A stretch of DNA of 64,000 nt. Source: CAYZXL01 sp964482435. Its GTDB lineage: Bacteria; Auribacterota; JABMQX01. Positions 35,052 to 46,400 of this stretch are shown one piece after another. The position numbers and the translations under genes are program-made. A model generated the notes under the pieces. The model worked only from the letters and a program-made list of their open reading frames with translations. It ran no database searches and was not told where the DNA came from. Each line of letters opens with the position of its first letter. The first letter of the stretch is position 1. The stretch lies in NCBI GenBank assembly GCA_964482435.1, contig CAYZXL010000005.1:100940-164939 (forward strand). The letters run 5' to 3'.

Positions 35052-36767
35052 ATGACTCGGAACGTACGATCTTGTGTCTTCCTGCGGATTTTTCTTTTGT
35101 TCTTCGCCATCTCGGCAGCGGGTGAGCCGGGGGGCGTCGGTGTTGGCAGCATCCTCATGGGCGTCAAAGCGCGCGAGGCACTACCTGCACAGCGCGAAAC
35201 CCTCATCGGGCAAAAATACCTTCACCTGCCCGTCAAGAATGGCGCACCGAAGAGGAGGATGCGCTTTGTGGTAGGCGGGCTGACCGCGCGCGAGTTCGAG
35301 ATTGAGCTCGCCGATGCACAACCTGATCTGTGGGTTTTCAGCGACGTCTCCGCCTTCAAGGGGCAACCGATGAAAATCGAGGTGGACGGCGTCTCCTCGG
35401 ATTCCAAAGGCCTGACGTTAATCATCCAGGCTGACGATGTCCCCGACGCGGCCCAGTTGTACAGAGAGAAATACCGTCCTCAGTTTCATTTCTCCTCCCG
35501 CCGGGGCTGGAACAACGACCCCAACGGGCTGGTATATTACAGGGGCGAATATCACCTGTTCTATCAGCACAATCCCTACGGCCGGGAGTGGGGCAACATG
35601 CACTGGGGCCATGCCGTCAGCGCGCACCTTGTCCACTGGACGGAGCTTCCCATTGCGCTGTATCCACGTCAGTTCGGCGATTGGTGCTTCTCTGGAAGCG
35701 CGGTTGTTGACAGAGACAACACAGCCGGTTTCAAGACGGGTGACGAGGACGTCATCGTCGCTGCTTATACGAGCACGGGCCGCGGAGAGTGCATTGCTTA
35801 CAGCAACGACCGCGGCCGCACGTTCACGGATTACGTCGGCAATCCGGTCGTCAAGCACGCCGGTCGCGACCCCAAGGTCATCTGGTATGAGCCAGGCGGC
35901 CATTGGGTCATGGCGGTTTACGACGAGCGAGACGGCTCCCGCGGCATCGCTTTCTACACGTCCCCGAATTTGAAAGCCTGGGAATTCCGCAGCCGCATTG
36001 ACGGCTACTACGAGTGCCCGGAAATCTTCGAGCTGCCAGTGGACCGCGACAAGAAGAACACCCGCTGGGTCGTGTACGCTGCCGACGGGGCCTACGCCAT
36101 CGGGCGATTCGACGGCAGAGTGTTCACCACCGAGTCTGGTAAGCACCCTTTCAACTTCGGCAACTGCTTCTATGCCTCGCAGACTTTCAACAATATCCCG
36201 CCGGAAGACAGCCGCCGCATCCAGATTGCCTGGGGTCAAATCGGCCATCCCGAGATGCCCTTTAACCAGATGATGAATTTTCCTGTCGAGCTGACGCTCA
36301 GGACGACGGAGGAAGGCATCCGCCTTTTCGCCGAGCCTGTGAGAGAAATCGAGCTTCTGCACGGAAAGAGACATGCATGGTTTGACGAGACCGTTCGAGA
36401 AAATGAGAATCTCCTGAAGGGCATTTCCGGCGACCTCTTCCACATCCGCGCCGAATTTGAGGTGGGGAACGCGCGCGACTTCGGCTTCAAGATTCGCGGC
36501 ATCCCCATTACCTACGATGTGCAGGGACAGAAACTCGCGTGCAAGGAGAAGTCGGCGCCGCTGAAACCGGCCGCTGGCAGGATACGCCTCGAGGTGCTTG
36601 TGGACCGCACGTCCATTGAAATCTTCGCCAACAGCGGCCGCATCTACATGCCTATCGGCGTCATACCTCCAGACGATGACAAAAGCCTGCGAGTCTTCAC
36701 CACGGGCGCCGAAACGCGAATCAATTCCTTAGAGGTTTGGGAGCTTCGCTCAGCGTGGAGGAATTGA
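35052..36767 (+). CDS. Secreted GH32 family glycoside hydrolase (fructosidase)
   Basis: 571 residues with a signal peptide (about residues 1-25) and an extra beta-domain of about 110 residues before the catalytic five-bladed propeller. Catalytic signatures are present: the nucleophile Asp156 in WNNDPNG (normally WMNDPNG), FSGSAVVD, the transition-state Asp273 in RDPK, and the acid/base Glu321 in ECPE. A C-terminal beta-sandwich follows (IRLEVLVDRTSIEIFAN). It should release fructose from sucrose, levan or inulin outside the cytoplasm. AGGAG precedes the ATG at 35052. It fits with the preceding sugar importer as a fructan or sucrose utilisation set. Confidence 0.93.
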   Translation: MTRNVRSCVFLRIFLLFFAISAAGEPGGVGVGSILMGVKAREALPAQRETLIGQKYLHLPVKNGAPKRRMRFVVGGLTAREFEIELADAQPDLWVFSDVSAFKGQPMKIEVDGVSSDSKGLTLIIQADDVPDAAQLYREKYRPQFHFSSRRGWNNDPNGLVYYRGEYHLFYQHNPYGREWGNMHWGHAVSAHLVHWTELPIALYPRQFGDWCFSGSAVVDRDNTAGFKTGDEDVIVAAYTSTGRGECIAYSNDRGRTFTDYVGNPVVKHAGRDPKVIWYEPGGHWVMAVYDERDGSRGIAFYTSPNLKAWEFRSRIDGYYECPEIFELPVDRDKKNTRWVVYAADGAYAIGRFDGRVFTTESGKHPFNFGNCFYASQTFNNIPPEDSRRIQIAWGQIGHPEMPFNQMMNFPVELTLRTTEEGIRLFAEPVREIELLHGKRHAWFDETVRENENLLKGISGDLFHIRAEFEVGNARDFGFKIRGIPITYDVQGQKLACKEKSAPLKPAAGRIRLEVLVDRTSIEIFANSGRIYMPIGVIPPDDDKSLRVFTTGAETRINSLEVWELRSAWRN

Positions 36768-37042
36768 CTCCGTCGTGCTCGCCTCGCGCTCTGGGGATGC
36801 GATTTCCGGCGTCCCCTCAGTCGGCCGGTCTAGGCGAGTTCGGCAGATGCGACGACCTCCGCGCTTGTTCTGGCGCGGCAGCGTGCTGTCTTTCTGAAGG
36901 CGTTTCTGTGGCTCCGGCACGGTTTTCCTTTACGACCGTCGCGGCATCGTGATAGATAAGGAACACAGCAGGGCGGAGAGAGTTGAGAAAGTTGAACAGG
37001 AGGCTGGATTTTCACCTCGTTATCAGGAAGGAGGACGAACAG

Positions 37043-38320
37043 ATGAGCAAGGGCAAATGTTACGTTTCAAGGCGGGAGTTCATAGGAGCCGTGGGGGCTG
37101 GTCTGGCGGCACCCCTTGTCCTCGGAGCAGCGGAGAAAGGCCGGGGGAAGACGTTCAAAGTCGGACTGATCGGATGTGGGGGCCGGGGCAGTAGCGCGTT
37201 GGCCGACAGTGTTAAGGCCGGCAAGCTCCTCGGGTTCAATGTCGAGGTGGTCGGCACGGCCGACTACTTCGAAGAGCGCGCGCGGCGCGCGGGCAGCCGT
37301 TTCGGCCTGCCGCGGGAGCGGTGCTTCGGCGGAGCCGATTGCTACAAGAAGCTTCTCGAGACAGACGTGGAGATTGTGCTGATGGCAACGGCGCCGCTGT
37401 TCCGGCCGCTGCACCTGGAGGCCTGCATTCAGGCAGGGAAGCACGCCTTCATCGAGAAGCCGGTAGCCGTTGACCCACCGGGCTGCCGCCGTGTTATCGC
37501 CGCAGGCGAACTGGCAAAGAAGAAAGGTCTGGTCATCACCTCCGGCACGGAGATGCGCCACAACTGGAGTTTCATCAATACCCACCAGGCGGTCGCCGTC
37601 GAAAAGGCATTGGGACGGCTCTATGGCGGACGCATTGCGTTTTGTATCGGACACATGTTCTATCGGGAACCCATCAACCCGAAGGAACCGGCGGACTTGA
37701 TTCGCTCGTGGCAGAACTGGATCGCATTATCTGGCGACCACCTCGTCGAGCAGCACGTTCATAACATTGACATTGCCAACTGGTTCGTCGGCCACCCGCC
37801 CGTAAGCGCGGTGGGCTTCTCCGGGCGTGCCCGCCGTCCCGCTGGGGACATGTGCGATTTCTTCAGCGTGGACTTCGACTACGGCGACGGTGTTCACATC
37901 CACAGCATGTGCCGGCAGGTGAACGGATGCTGGAACTGGACGGGGCATGACTTCGTGTATGAGAAGGGACACACGTCCGGCTCCGACGGCCCGAAACCGA
38001 AAGTCTCGCCCATCCCCGCCGATTTGCCGCAAGGCCCTGACGACTCCGTGCAGGAGCAACTGGACACGCTTTACTACGTCTCGAAAGGGCAGCCGCTCGA
38101 CCAGGCAAGGGCTGTTGCCGAATCCACGGCAGCGGCGGTCATGGGACGGATGTCGGCCTATACCGGCCAGCAGGTCTTCTGGGATGAGATCATGGTTGCT
38201 CCGAACAAGAAGCCCGAGTTTTTCAACCTCACGCTTAAGCCGACGGCCGAGGACTTCGAGACTGGCAACGTGGAAATCCCGAAAGAAGGCGTCATCCCGA
38301 TTCCCGGAAAGCCAGCCTGA
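37043..38320 (+). CDS. Tat-exported Gfo/Idh/MocA family oxidoreductase
   Basis: 425 residues from the ATG at 37043, with AAGGAGG upstream; the frame opens at 36983 but this is the supported start. The Tat motif SRREFIGAV is at residues 9-17. The NAD(P)-binding segment is VGLIGCGGRGSSAL near residue 40, EKPVAVDP carries the catalytic-lysine region, and DHLVEQHVHNIDIANW the downstream histidine motif. It is a second exported family member in the locus, paralogous to that at 23160 but clearly divergent. Its position after GH32 suggests oxidation or isomerisation of sugars released in the periplasm. Regulation is unknown; a 275-base gap precedes it. Confidence 0.9.
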   Translation: MSKGKCYVSRREFIGAVGAGLAAPLVLGAAEKGRGKTFKVGLIGCGGRGSSALADSVKAGKLLGFNVEVVGTADYFEERARRAGSRFGLPRERCFGGADCYKKLLETDVEIVLMATAPLFRPLHLEACIQAGKHAFIEKPVAVDPPGCRRVIAAGELAKKKGLVITSGTEMRHNWSFINTHQAVAVEKALGRLYGGRIAFCIGHMFYREPINPKEPADLIRSWQNWIALSGDHLVEQHVHNIDIANWFVGHPPVSAVGFSGRARRPAGDMCDFFSVDFDYGDGVHIHSMCRQVNGCWNWTGHDFVYEKGHTSGSDGPKPKVSPIPADLPQGPDDSVQEQLDTLYYVSKGQPLDQARAVAESTAAAVMGRMSAYTGQQVFWDEIMVAPNKKPEFFNLTLKPTAEDFETGNVEIPKEGVIPIPGKPA

Positions 38321-38607
38321 GCCAACGTGAACTGGATTAGCTTGAGGGGCCGGATGTGCCCCGTGCGGTCATCGCGCCGGACCGTAGAACGCGCTGAGGA
38401 GAAGCCGAGTCGCGATGGGTTCCTCCGAGGGGAGGGCGTCGCTTGTACGGAGCCGCTCTGGGAGAATGTGAGCGAGCGGACAAAACGAGACTGTCAGCGC
38501 TCCGCACGTGTTGACCGAGGAAGATTGCTCAGTGCGGCGGGAAAAGCCCTTTACAGTCGGCAAAGCAGCATTCGCCGGTCTATGGCACACGTGAGTGTGG
38601 CTGCGCG

Positions 38608-38662
38608 ACCGTGGCACGGCGTCCCGCCCGCGGAAGACAATGGGCAAGATGCCATGCCGCAA
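38608..38662. repeat. Pentaloop hairpin repeat C, inverted pair
   Basis: GGC-GTCCC-GCC at about 38618-38628 and GGC-AAGAT-GCC at about 38642-38653. The flanks GTGGCACGGC and GCCATGCCGCAAC are near reverse complements, so the two hairpins sit in an inverted arrangement. Confidence 0.5.
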
Positions 38663-38774
38663 CAGAGGTTGTAGCTTTGTCCCGCGCGGAAGAAAAGCGC
38701 ATATCCGTTCCAAACCGAGGTGTTGCACCGGTTTGGTGTGGTTGTATTCGAGGCGTGAAGCTCCTACAGGTAAC

Positions 38775-38860
38775 GCCGCCGTCCCGGCGGCAGTCCCGAG
38801 GGCGTCTCGCCCTCGGAATCAGGGGCAGGATGCCCCCGAGACAGCCGGCAAGATGCCGGC
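38775..38860 (+). repeat. Array of four pentaloop hairpins (repeat C)
   Basis: Four adjacent perfect hairpins, each with a five-base loop: GCCGCC-GTCCC-GGCGGC (38775-38791), CCGAGGGC-GTCTC-GCCCTCGG (38796-38816), GGGGC-AGGAT-GCCCC (38822-38836) and GCCGGC-AAGAT-GCCGGC (38844-38860). Stems differ completely while loops fall into two types, GTCYC and ARGAT. Confidence 0.7.
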
Positions 38861-39085
38861 GGTACACGGCGGCTCCAGGCACGCGGCTGTGGCAGCTCTG
38901 GTCTCGTCCCTGGGTATGCGCCCGCTGAAATACAGAGCCTCGCCTGCACCAGATTGGGCTATTGCCATAGACCGTGAGAGAAGCGATAATCTGACGGCGC
39001 AGGACCCGAGGGACGTGCGGCGCGCGCGTCTCGCCGGTAGGCAATGTCACAGAGGGCAGGATGCGCCTTTGAGGGAGGGCAAACC

Positions 39086-40126
39086 GTGAGAGGGATAGTC
39101 GGTTCATTCGGCGTCGTCTTGATCGGCGTGGTTCTCTGTGGGAACCGTGGGCAGTCGGCTGAGGAATATTCTTTCGTGAAAATGTGGCCGAAGCTGCCAG
39201 AGTCATGGTACTTCGACTTCCCCTGCGGCGCGGCGGCGGATGGCTTGGGGAACGTCTATGTCTTGGAGTCGGGGCTGAAGTCCGGGAACCCACGGGTCCA
39301 GAAGTTCACCTCCGACGGGGTGTTAATCGCCAGGTGGGGGAGAGAGGGCACAGGCGAGGGCGAGTTCTACGAACCCTTCGACGTGGCTGCGGACGGCGAG
39401 GGAAATGTCTATGTGGCAGATACGTGGAACCAGCGTATCCAGAAGTTCAATTCCAACGGGGTTTTCATCGCGAAATGGGGCATATACGGCAGCGGGGACG
39501 GCGAGCTGAATGTCCCGGTTGGCGTGGCTGTGGACGCCTCGGGGAACGTCTACGTGGCAGACGAAGGGAACAGCCGCATCCAGAAGTTCACTTCCGACGG
39601 GGTTTTCATCGCAAAATGGGGGAAGTGGGGCGGGGGGAACGGCGAGTTCGCCCCTCTCTGGGGGCTGGCCGTGGATGGTTCGGGCAACGTTTACGTCGCA
39701 GACACTGGGAACGCCCGCGTCCAGAAGTTCACTTCGGACGGGGTCTTCATCGCGAAATTGGGGAGAGAGGGTAGAGGGGAGGGTGAGTTCGACGCGCCCT
39801 ATGGCTTGGCTGTGGACGGCTCGGGAAACGTGTATGTCGCTGACGGCGCTAACCACCGCATCCAGAAGTTCCGGCGCTCCTTCGGCATGGAAGCCGTAGG
39901 CACGGTCGGGACCTGGCCGACCATCGAATGGGATGCTGAACCTGGAAAAAGCTACACGGTCTGGGTCGCCGGTCCAACCACAACCGGCTTTGACTGGATG
40001 GCAGTCCCCGGCACAGTCGCCGCCTCGGAGACGGGCATAAGTTCCTGGACTGATGATGGACAGCACCCCCTCGGCTCACCCGCAACCGCGGTACTGCGTT
40101 TCTACCGGATTGAGCTGTTGCCATAA
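39086..40126 (+). CDS. Exported NHL-repeat propeller protein with shared C-terminal module
   Basis: 346 residues from a GTG at 39086, with a strong GAGGGAGGG site upstream; an in-frame ATG at 39044 has none. A signal peptide covers about 25 residues. Five NHL blades of about 47 residues follow (consensus GSGNVYVADxxNxRIQKFTSDGVFIAKWG and variants), forming an open or five- to six-bladed propeller. The last 80 residues are a small beta-domain with W-x4-PGKSYTVWVAG and a final RFYRIELLP, the same module found at the end of the next three proteins and of the NHL protein at 62565. A binding or scaffold role outside the cytoplasm is likely. A hairpin lies at the stop codon. Confidence 0.85.
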   Translation: MRGIVGSFGVVLIGVVLCGNRGQSAEEYSFVKMWPKLPESWYFDFPCGAAADGLGNVYVLESGLKSGNPRVQKFTSDGVLIARWGREGTGEGEFYEPFDVAADGEGNVYVADTWNQRIQKFNSNGVFIAKWGIYGSGDGELNVPVGVAVDASGNVYVADEGNSRIQKFTSDGVFIAKWGKWGGGNGEFAPLWGLAVDGSGNVYVADTGNARVQKFTSDGVFIAKLGREGRGEGEFDAPYGLAVDGSGNVYVADGANHRIQKFRRSFGMEAVGTVGTWPTIEWDAEPGKSYTVWVAGPTTTGFDWMAVPGTVAASETGISSWTDDGQHPLGSPATAVLRFYRIELLP

Positions 40127-40140
40127 CCCCTGACAGGGGT
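40126..40140 (+). terminator. Hairpin at the end of the NHL gene
   Basis: ACCCCT-GAC-AGGGGT, a perfect six-base-pair stem whose first base is the last base of the stop codon. No T-run follows, so it may be a transcript-end stabiliser rather than an intrinsic terminator. Confidence 0.4.
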
Positions 40141-40464
40141 GATAATCCAACGGCGAACGAGAGGGATGCGGGGGAAGGGTGGCGCGGGCGGCACGTCCGT
40201 GCAGGATCGTGGGCAAGGTGCCCGTGCCAGCGCGCCTTCTGGCGGGGCTGCTCTCTCCCCGGAAAAGAAGTTGACTTATGAGGCAGTTTCTTGCCATATA
40301 GTACGCGGATGACTTTGAGCTAAGCAACGCTTTGGGGGTGAATGAGCCATGAAGACCCAAACGGCTCGAGGGACGAGCATAGTTTCCCAGGGCGATCCCC
40401 CACCCGACTCCGGTCGCGGGTTGTACCGACCGGCGACCATTTGCTTCGCAAGGGGGTAACAGGT
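40141..40464. other. Intergenic region upstream of the giant mosaic gene
   Basis: About 320 bases. It contains a copy of the repeat C hairpin, GGGC-AAGGT-GCCC, at 40211-40222 followed by GTGCCA, and the ribosome-binding site of the next gene near 40451. An ATG at 40342 in frame with the next gene has no suitable site, and the translation between it and 40465 does not look like a signal peptide. Confidence 0.45.
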
Positions 40465-43400
40465 ATGAAATCTCTAAGCCCGAAATCGCCACGCGTCCTT
40501 CTCTCTGTTCAGACTGCGTTGATTCTAACGACGGTTGTCCTGACGTGTTCCACCGCACGGTCAAGTTGGGACGGTGCTGCAATCGAGCGGCAGAGGCAGA
40601 CGGCAGAGACAGGGACGACCAGCGTGCTGTCGTTTACTGAGCGAGCGACTGACCCTCCACAGTTTATAGAACATCAGTTGTGGCATGGCACGAGGTGCAG
40701 CGACTGGGTGTCTGCCGCGGACATGGATGGCGACGAGGACCAGGATATCCTGGCCGTCTCATCGGACTCGAATGCGGTACTCTGGTTTGAGAACGACGGA
40801 GCCGAGAGGTTTACGCTCCGAATCGTGGACGAGTCGTTCCCTGGGGCGACGTGGGTCGGCTCGGCGGACTTCGACGGAGATAACGACCGGGACATAATTG
40901 CTGCATCATCGGAAGCCAGGGCGATGGCGTGGTGGGAAAACGAGGGGGGAGGCAAATTCACCAGGCACGTCATCGAGGCGTTGTTTGAGTTTATGTGGGG
41001 CCGAACTGCCGTAGCAGACCTGGATAACGACGGAGACACTGACGTGGCGGCAGGATCGTACTCCGGCCTTCGCTGGTGGGAAAATGATGGGAAAGGACAT
41101 TTTCTGAGGCACCCTCTGGAGCCTGAAGCAAAGCTTCAGTTCCTGACAACCGGCGACATTGACGGGGATGGGTGGCAGGACATGGTCCTCGTTGCAGACG
41201 GAGGCGTTCGTTGGAGAAAGAACCTGAAAGGTGCTCAGTTTTCGGAGACCATGGGGGCTGGCACCGGTGACCGTAGCGTCGCTGTTACTGATATAGATGG
41301 TGATGGGGATGGAGATATTGTCGTCTCGGGGTTCCGAATCAAGATTCTGGAAAACATCGGCCCGGACCAATGGGGTTACTGGCAGTTCAAGGAGCGAGAG
41401 ATTTGTCCCTCATTTGAGGATGCCACAATCCCATGGGCTGTTGACTTCGACGGCAACGGGGACATTGACATCGTTTGCGGCTCGGGGACGTTCGGACTCA
41501 AGCGAATATCGTGGTGGGAGAACAAGGGGCAATGGATTTTTGCCGAGCACACGATAGCGGACAATGTTGCGGATGTGGAGTTCATTCACCCGGTGGATAG
41601 AGGGAACACAAGGAATGTGGACCTGGTGAGCGTGCCCTGGCGCGGGCAATTCATTAGCTTCTGGCTCAGGAACCCCCAGGCCGACCCGCAACCGCCGGGA
41701 GATGTCAGCAACTTGACCGCCCGAACGGCCCCACACGACCAAAAGATAGAGCTGGCCTGGACCGATCCGCCAGACAACGACCTCAACAGGATTCTTCTCC
41801 TCCGCAGCACTGAAGAAGTGACGGCCAGGCCGCAGGCGGGCACCATATATTCGGACGGCGACAGCACAGGGCCTTCCGGTCTCTGGTGCAGAAACGTGGA
41901 CAGAGGGCTTGGGTCTTACCTCGATCTCGGTGTTCAGCCTGAACGTACCTACTATTATAAGGCCTTCGCCTACGATAACGCAGCGAACTACTCGTCCGGA
42001 GTTCAGATTTCCTGCAAGAGCGGAAAGGACGTCACCCCGCCGTCCCCCGCTCTCTACTTCTGGGTGGAAGAGAGCGATACGCCGGGCAACTTCTACGTGC
42101 TGTGGATTCCGCCTGTGGACCGCGACCTCGCCGGTTTTCTTCTGGTCAGTGGCGATACTGACACGTTCGTGCCGCCTGTGAACGGGACTGGTTATGGAGA
42201 CGGTGAGGGTACAGGGCCTGGAGGCCGCTGGTGTCGGAACTACCAGGTCACCGAATGGCCTCCCCCCGAAAGAATGTCCATCGGCACCCTTTTCATTAGC
42301 CCGGACAAGACTTCGTACCTTGCGCTTTACGCCAGGGATAGGTACTACAACTATTCGCCGGGGCTTTACGACTGTACGTCCAGTGAACTATTCCCGGTTC
42401 ACGTGATTGACCGGATTGATGACCCCAAGTCTGCCCCCTCTTCGATCATTGCCCTCGACTTCGACAAAGACGGCGATGGAGACCTTCTCACGTCCGCTCC
42501 CGGCACGGAAAGAGGCATATTCCTCTGGGAGAACAAAGGAGCGGGGGGATTCGTGCGAAGTTGGGTCTGGGACCCCTCGGACACCATCCTTGTGGCCCAT
42601 GACATGGATTCCGACGGAGACGTAGACATTCTGTACGCCGACCGGTACGCCTATGTGGAAATCACCTGGATCGAAAATGACCACGGCCTGTGCTTCTCGG
42701 GCAAGCATGAGGTTGACCTCTCCTTCAAGGCCTCGGCTCTGGCTGCTGGAGATTTCGATGGAGATGGGGATGCGGATGTCATAGCGACCTCGTTTTCTCC
42801 CGAATCAATGACTCTCTGGAAAAACAGCGGCGGCGGGATTTTCGTCCGGACAACTCTTTACGAAGGTGTCGTGGCATCGTCAATGAAAACGGCCGACGCT
42901 GACCTGGACGGTGACATTGATGTCCTTGCCATCGGAGATAAAGGGCTTGTCTGGTGGGTGAATGACGGCAGCGCCGTGTTTGCACCCTCCTGTGTTGATG
43001 ACCAGTACGTTGGGGTCAGGTTCCTTGATGTCGGAGACATTGACCAAGACGGCGATACAGACATCGTGAGTTCAAGGTTTGATGGGCAAATCGCGTGGTG
43101 GGAGAACACCGGCAATCTCGCCTTTGAGAGACATGACCTGACGATGTTTCCCGAGGCGTGGGTCCTGCCTTATCTGGGCGACCTCGACGGCGATGGCTTC
43201 ACCGACATCCTGTTCGCCACCAATTCTCGCCTGGTCTGGTGGCGCAATGATGGCACGCAAAATTTCTCCGCGTTCCCTTTTAACCGCCATGGCGTCAGAT
43301 GCTGGTCTGCCGCGTCCTCCGATATGGACCACGACGGAGACCTTGACGTAGTTAGCTTTCTTGGATACGGCCTGGGCATCGTATGGTGGGAGAATAACCT

Positions 43401-46400
43401 GCCTCTCGACGAAAGCCCTCCTTCCGCGGTCCAGGACTTGCAAGCGACGGTGAGCACTGGCGGGACTGTAGTTCTGACATGGCAGCCGCCCGGCCATGCC
43501 GACCTCAAGGGTGTTTTCTTGGTCCGTAACACTGTGAGTTCCTTTCCAACCCCAGAACGCCTGACCTCCTACCCTGACGGCGATAACACTGGCCCGGGTG
43601 GCCTCTGGTGCAGGACAATCCCCGCGCTTGTTCGTAGCTACGAAGATTTTGACGTCGAGGCCGAGACCCGGTATTTCTATGCCGCATACGCCTGCGATGA
43701 AGTTCCCAACTATTCGCTGGGCTCCTTCGCTGATGTCGTCACGGGCGGTGACCTTACGCCCCCGGCAGCGCCATCCAGCCTCAAGGCCAGGACAGTCTTC
43801 AATGAAGTGGTTCTCACCTGGAACGACCCGGGAGACGCCGATTTCGAGGCGATTCTCATCCTCCGGAATGTTTCCGACACGTTTCCGGTTGTGCGCCCCG
43901 GTCAGAAGTTCCCGGACGGAGATTCAAGCGGCCCCGGCGGCCTGTGGTGCAGAAATGTTCCAAAGGGGCAGCAAGTGTACGTTGATTCGACGGCACTCAG
44001 CGAGGTCGCATGCTGGTACGCGGTTTATTCGTATGACGAGGTCCCGAATTATTCAGCCCCGGCCATCGTAGGAATTGTCCCAGTTCTTCTCGACTCTGAC
44101 CGGGATGGCTTGCCCGACGAATGGGAGAAGGACCATTTCGGCTCGCTCGGGCAAGGAGCTTTTGGCGATTTCGATAACGATTCTCGAAGCAACCTCAGCG
44201 AGTTTTTCGGTGGCTCGGACCCTTCGGACCCGCAATCCGGCCCGGGTTTCGCCGAATCGCCGTGGCCAGCGCCGGGAGGAAACGCTCGGCGAACCGGCTC
44301 GAGCCCCTACACCGGCGCCTCCACGGACGCTTTTGCATGGACCTATTGTCCTGACAAGGCGTCGTGTAAAGGCACCGCAGTGATTGGCCCCGACGGAACA
44401 ATCTACGTCGGGGCCCTGTACTGGACAGAGGCGTCCCTTTCTGTGCTCAGCGCCCTTACACAGGAAGGTGAACTGAAGTGGAAATACGAGTTTTCGGGGC
44501 AGCTCGAGCGACCGCCATCGGTCGGCAAAGAGGGGACAGTCTATGTCGGGGCTTGGACCTGGTCCGGGACGGAGGTTCATGCCGTGAACCCGGACGGGTC
44601 GAGGAGATGGCGCTCTCCTCTTATCAGCGACGTTGTGTCCAGTTCTCCGGCCATTGCTTGCGATGGGACAGTTTATTCGTTGGTCAGTTCCAAGGTTGTA
44701 GCATTGCGCGCCGATGGTACCGTGAAATGGATATTTCCGTGCCAGGGGTTTGCCGAGGGCGAGCTGGCAATCGGCAGCGACGGAACCATCTACTTCGGAA
44801 CGCAAGACGGATTCTTCTATGCCGTCAAACCCGACGGGGCCCAGAAATGGCGATTCCAGGCGGACGGAGAAATCCGCCATTCCGCGGCGGTTGGGCTCGA
44901 CGACACCATCTACTTCGGCACGCAGACCGGGCGGTTCTACGCGATGAGTCCGGATGGTTCGCCCCTTTGGGTCGTCGAGCAGGGTTTGGAAATCACCTCG
45001 CCGCCAGCCATTGGTCCCGACGGAACGATTTTCTACCTCAGCGGCAACGACCTCTTCGCCCGGAGGAACGATGGCTATCTGAAATGGAGGTTCGAATGCT
45101 CGTCTTCGTACACGAGTCCTCCCGTCGTTGACCGGGAAGGGCGGGTTTTCCTCTCCTCGTCATGGGACACCATTGTTGTGTCACCGGACGGCAGTTTAGA
45201 AAGGCGGCTTCGACTCCCCGGCGGCAGGGGCGTGGCCATCGGCGGTGATGGTTCGCTCTTCTTAGTGGGCGACATATTTGTTGCGGCTCTCAACAGGACC
45301 GATTCGGATGGAGATGCTCTGCCCGATTCGTGGGAGAGAGACCATTTCGGGAATCTCTCCCAGAATGCAGGTTCAGACCCGGACAAGGACTTTATGACAA
45401 ACCTGGACGAGTACAGGGCAAAGACCGACCCGTTAACTCCCGACTACCAGAGGTGGGTCGAGATGCTTCGCATCCCGGGCATGGAGAGCCAGTGCCCGGC
45501 AGTCACGACGGATGCCGAGGGCAACCCGATAGTCGCTTTCGTGAGGCGGGAGGATTTCAACCGAGCAGCGTACGTGATGAAATGGAACGGGGAGCAATGG
45601 GAATACGTAGATGAGGACCCGTCCGATCCCGACGGCATCGCCGTTCACGGGACAGCCACCAACCCCTTTCTGACGACGGACGGGGCCGGGAATCCTATTC
45701 TGGCATGGGAGGAAGAGGTTAGCGTCGGTACTCGAGCCAGGAACATCTTCGTGAAAAAATGGGATGGGGAAGAGTGGACGGCCATCGGCGATTCCGCCGG
45801 AACGTACGGAATCAGCGGAAGCGAGGAGGAAGACTGCACTGATCCCGTGGTCGTTGCTGACCTTTTCGGGAAACCGATTGTGGCGTGGCGCCGGGAACCA
45901 TCGTCTGGCTACCAGTATTCTGTTCAGGTGAAGCGATGGACCGGAAATGAATGGTCTGACATCGGCGGGGGCACTATGCCCGGGTACATAGGAACCCACG
46001 GCAGGAGAAACTTTGACCTTGCCGTGGATTACCGAGGCAACCCGCTTCTGGTTTGGGCGAACTATGGTGTTTTCTTGAACAGCTGGAATGGCCAGACCTG
46101 GCAGCGAATCGGCAGCACCGTTTCGGAAATAGGGACCGAACTGGAAAGCTCCATCTGCCCGCGTGTAGCGGTCAGTCCCTCAGGGCTTCCGGCTGTGGCG
46201 TGGCGGCAAAAAATGGAGCCAGGCTCAGTCGAAAAGTGGGAAGCCTACATGCGGATGTGGAACGGTTCCACGTGGGCTCCTCTGGGCAACTCCTCCAGCG
46301 GAAACGGAGTGAGCAACACCGACAGGGTGGGCAACGTGATGCTCGGTTTTGGCCCTTCTGGGCAACCCTTCGTCGTTTGGCTATGCGAGCGAGTGGTCAT

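Larger units (their letters stand above)
38321..39085. other. Intergenic region with hairpin array
   Basis: About 760 bases with no supportable gene. It is dominated by pentaloop hairpins of repeat C: pairs at 38618-38655 and an array of four at 38775-38860, with further degenerate ones near 39034 and 39052. The right end holds the ribosome-binding site of the NHL gene. Confidence 0.5.
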
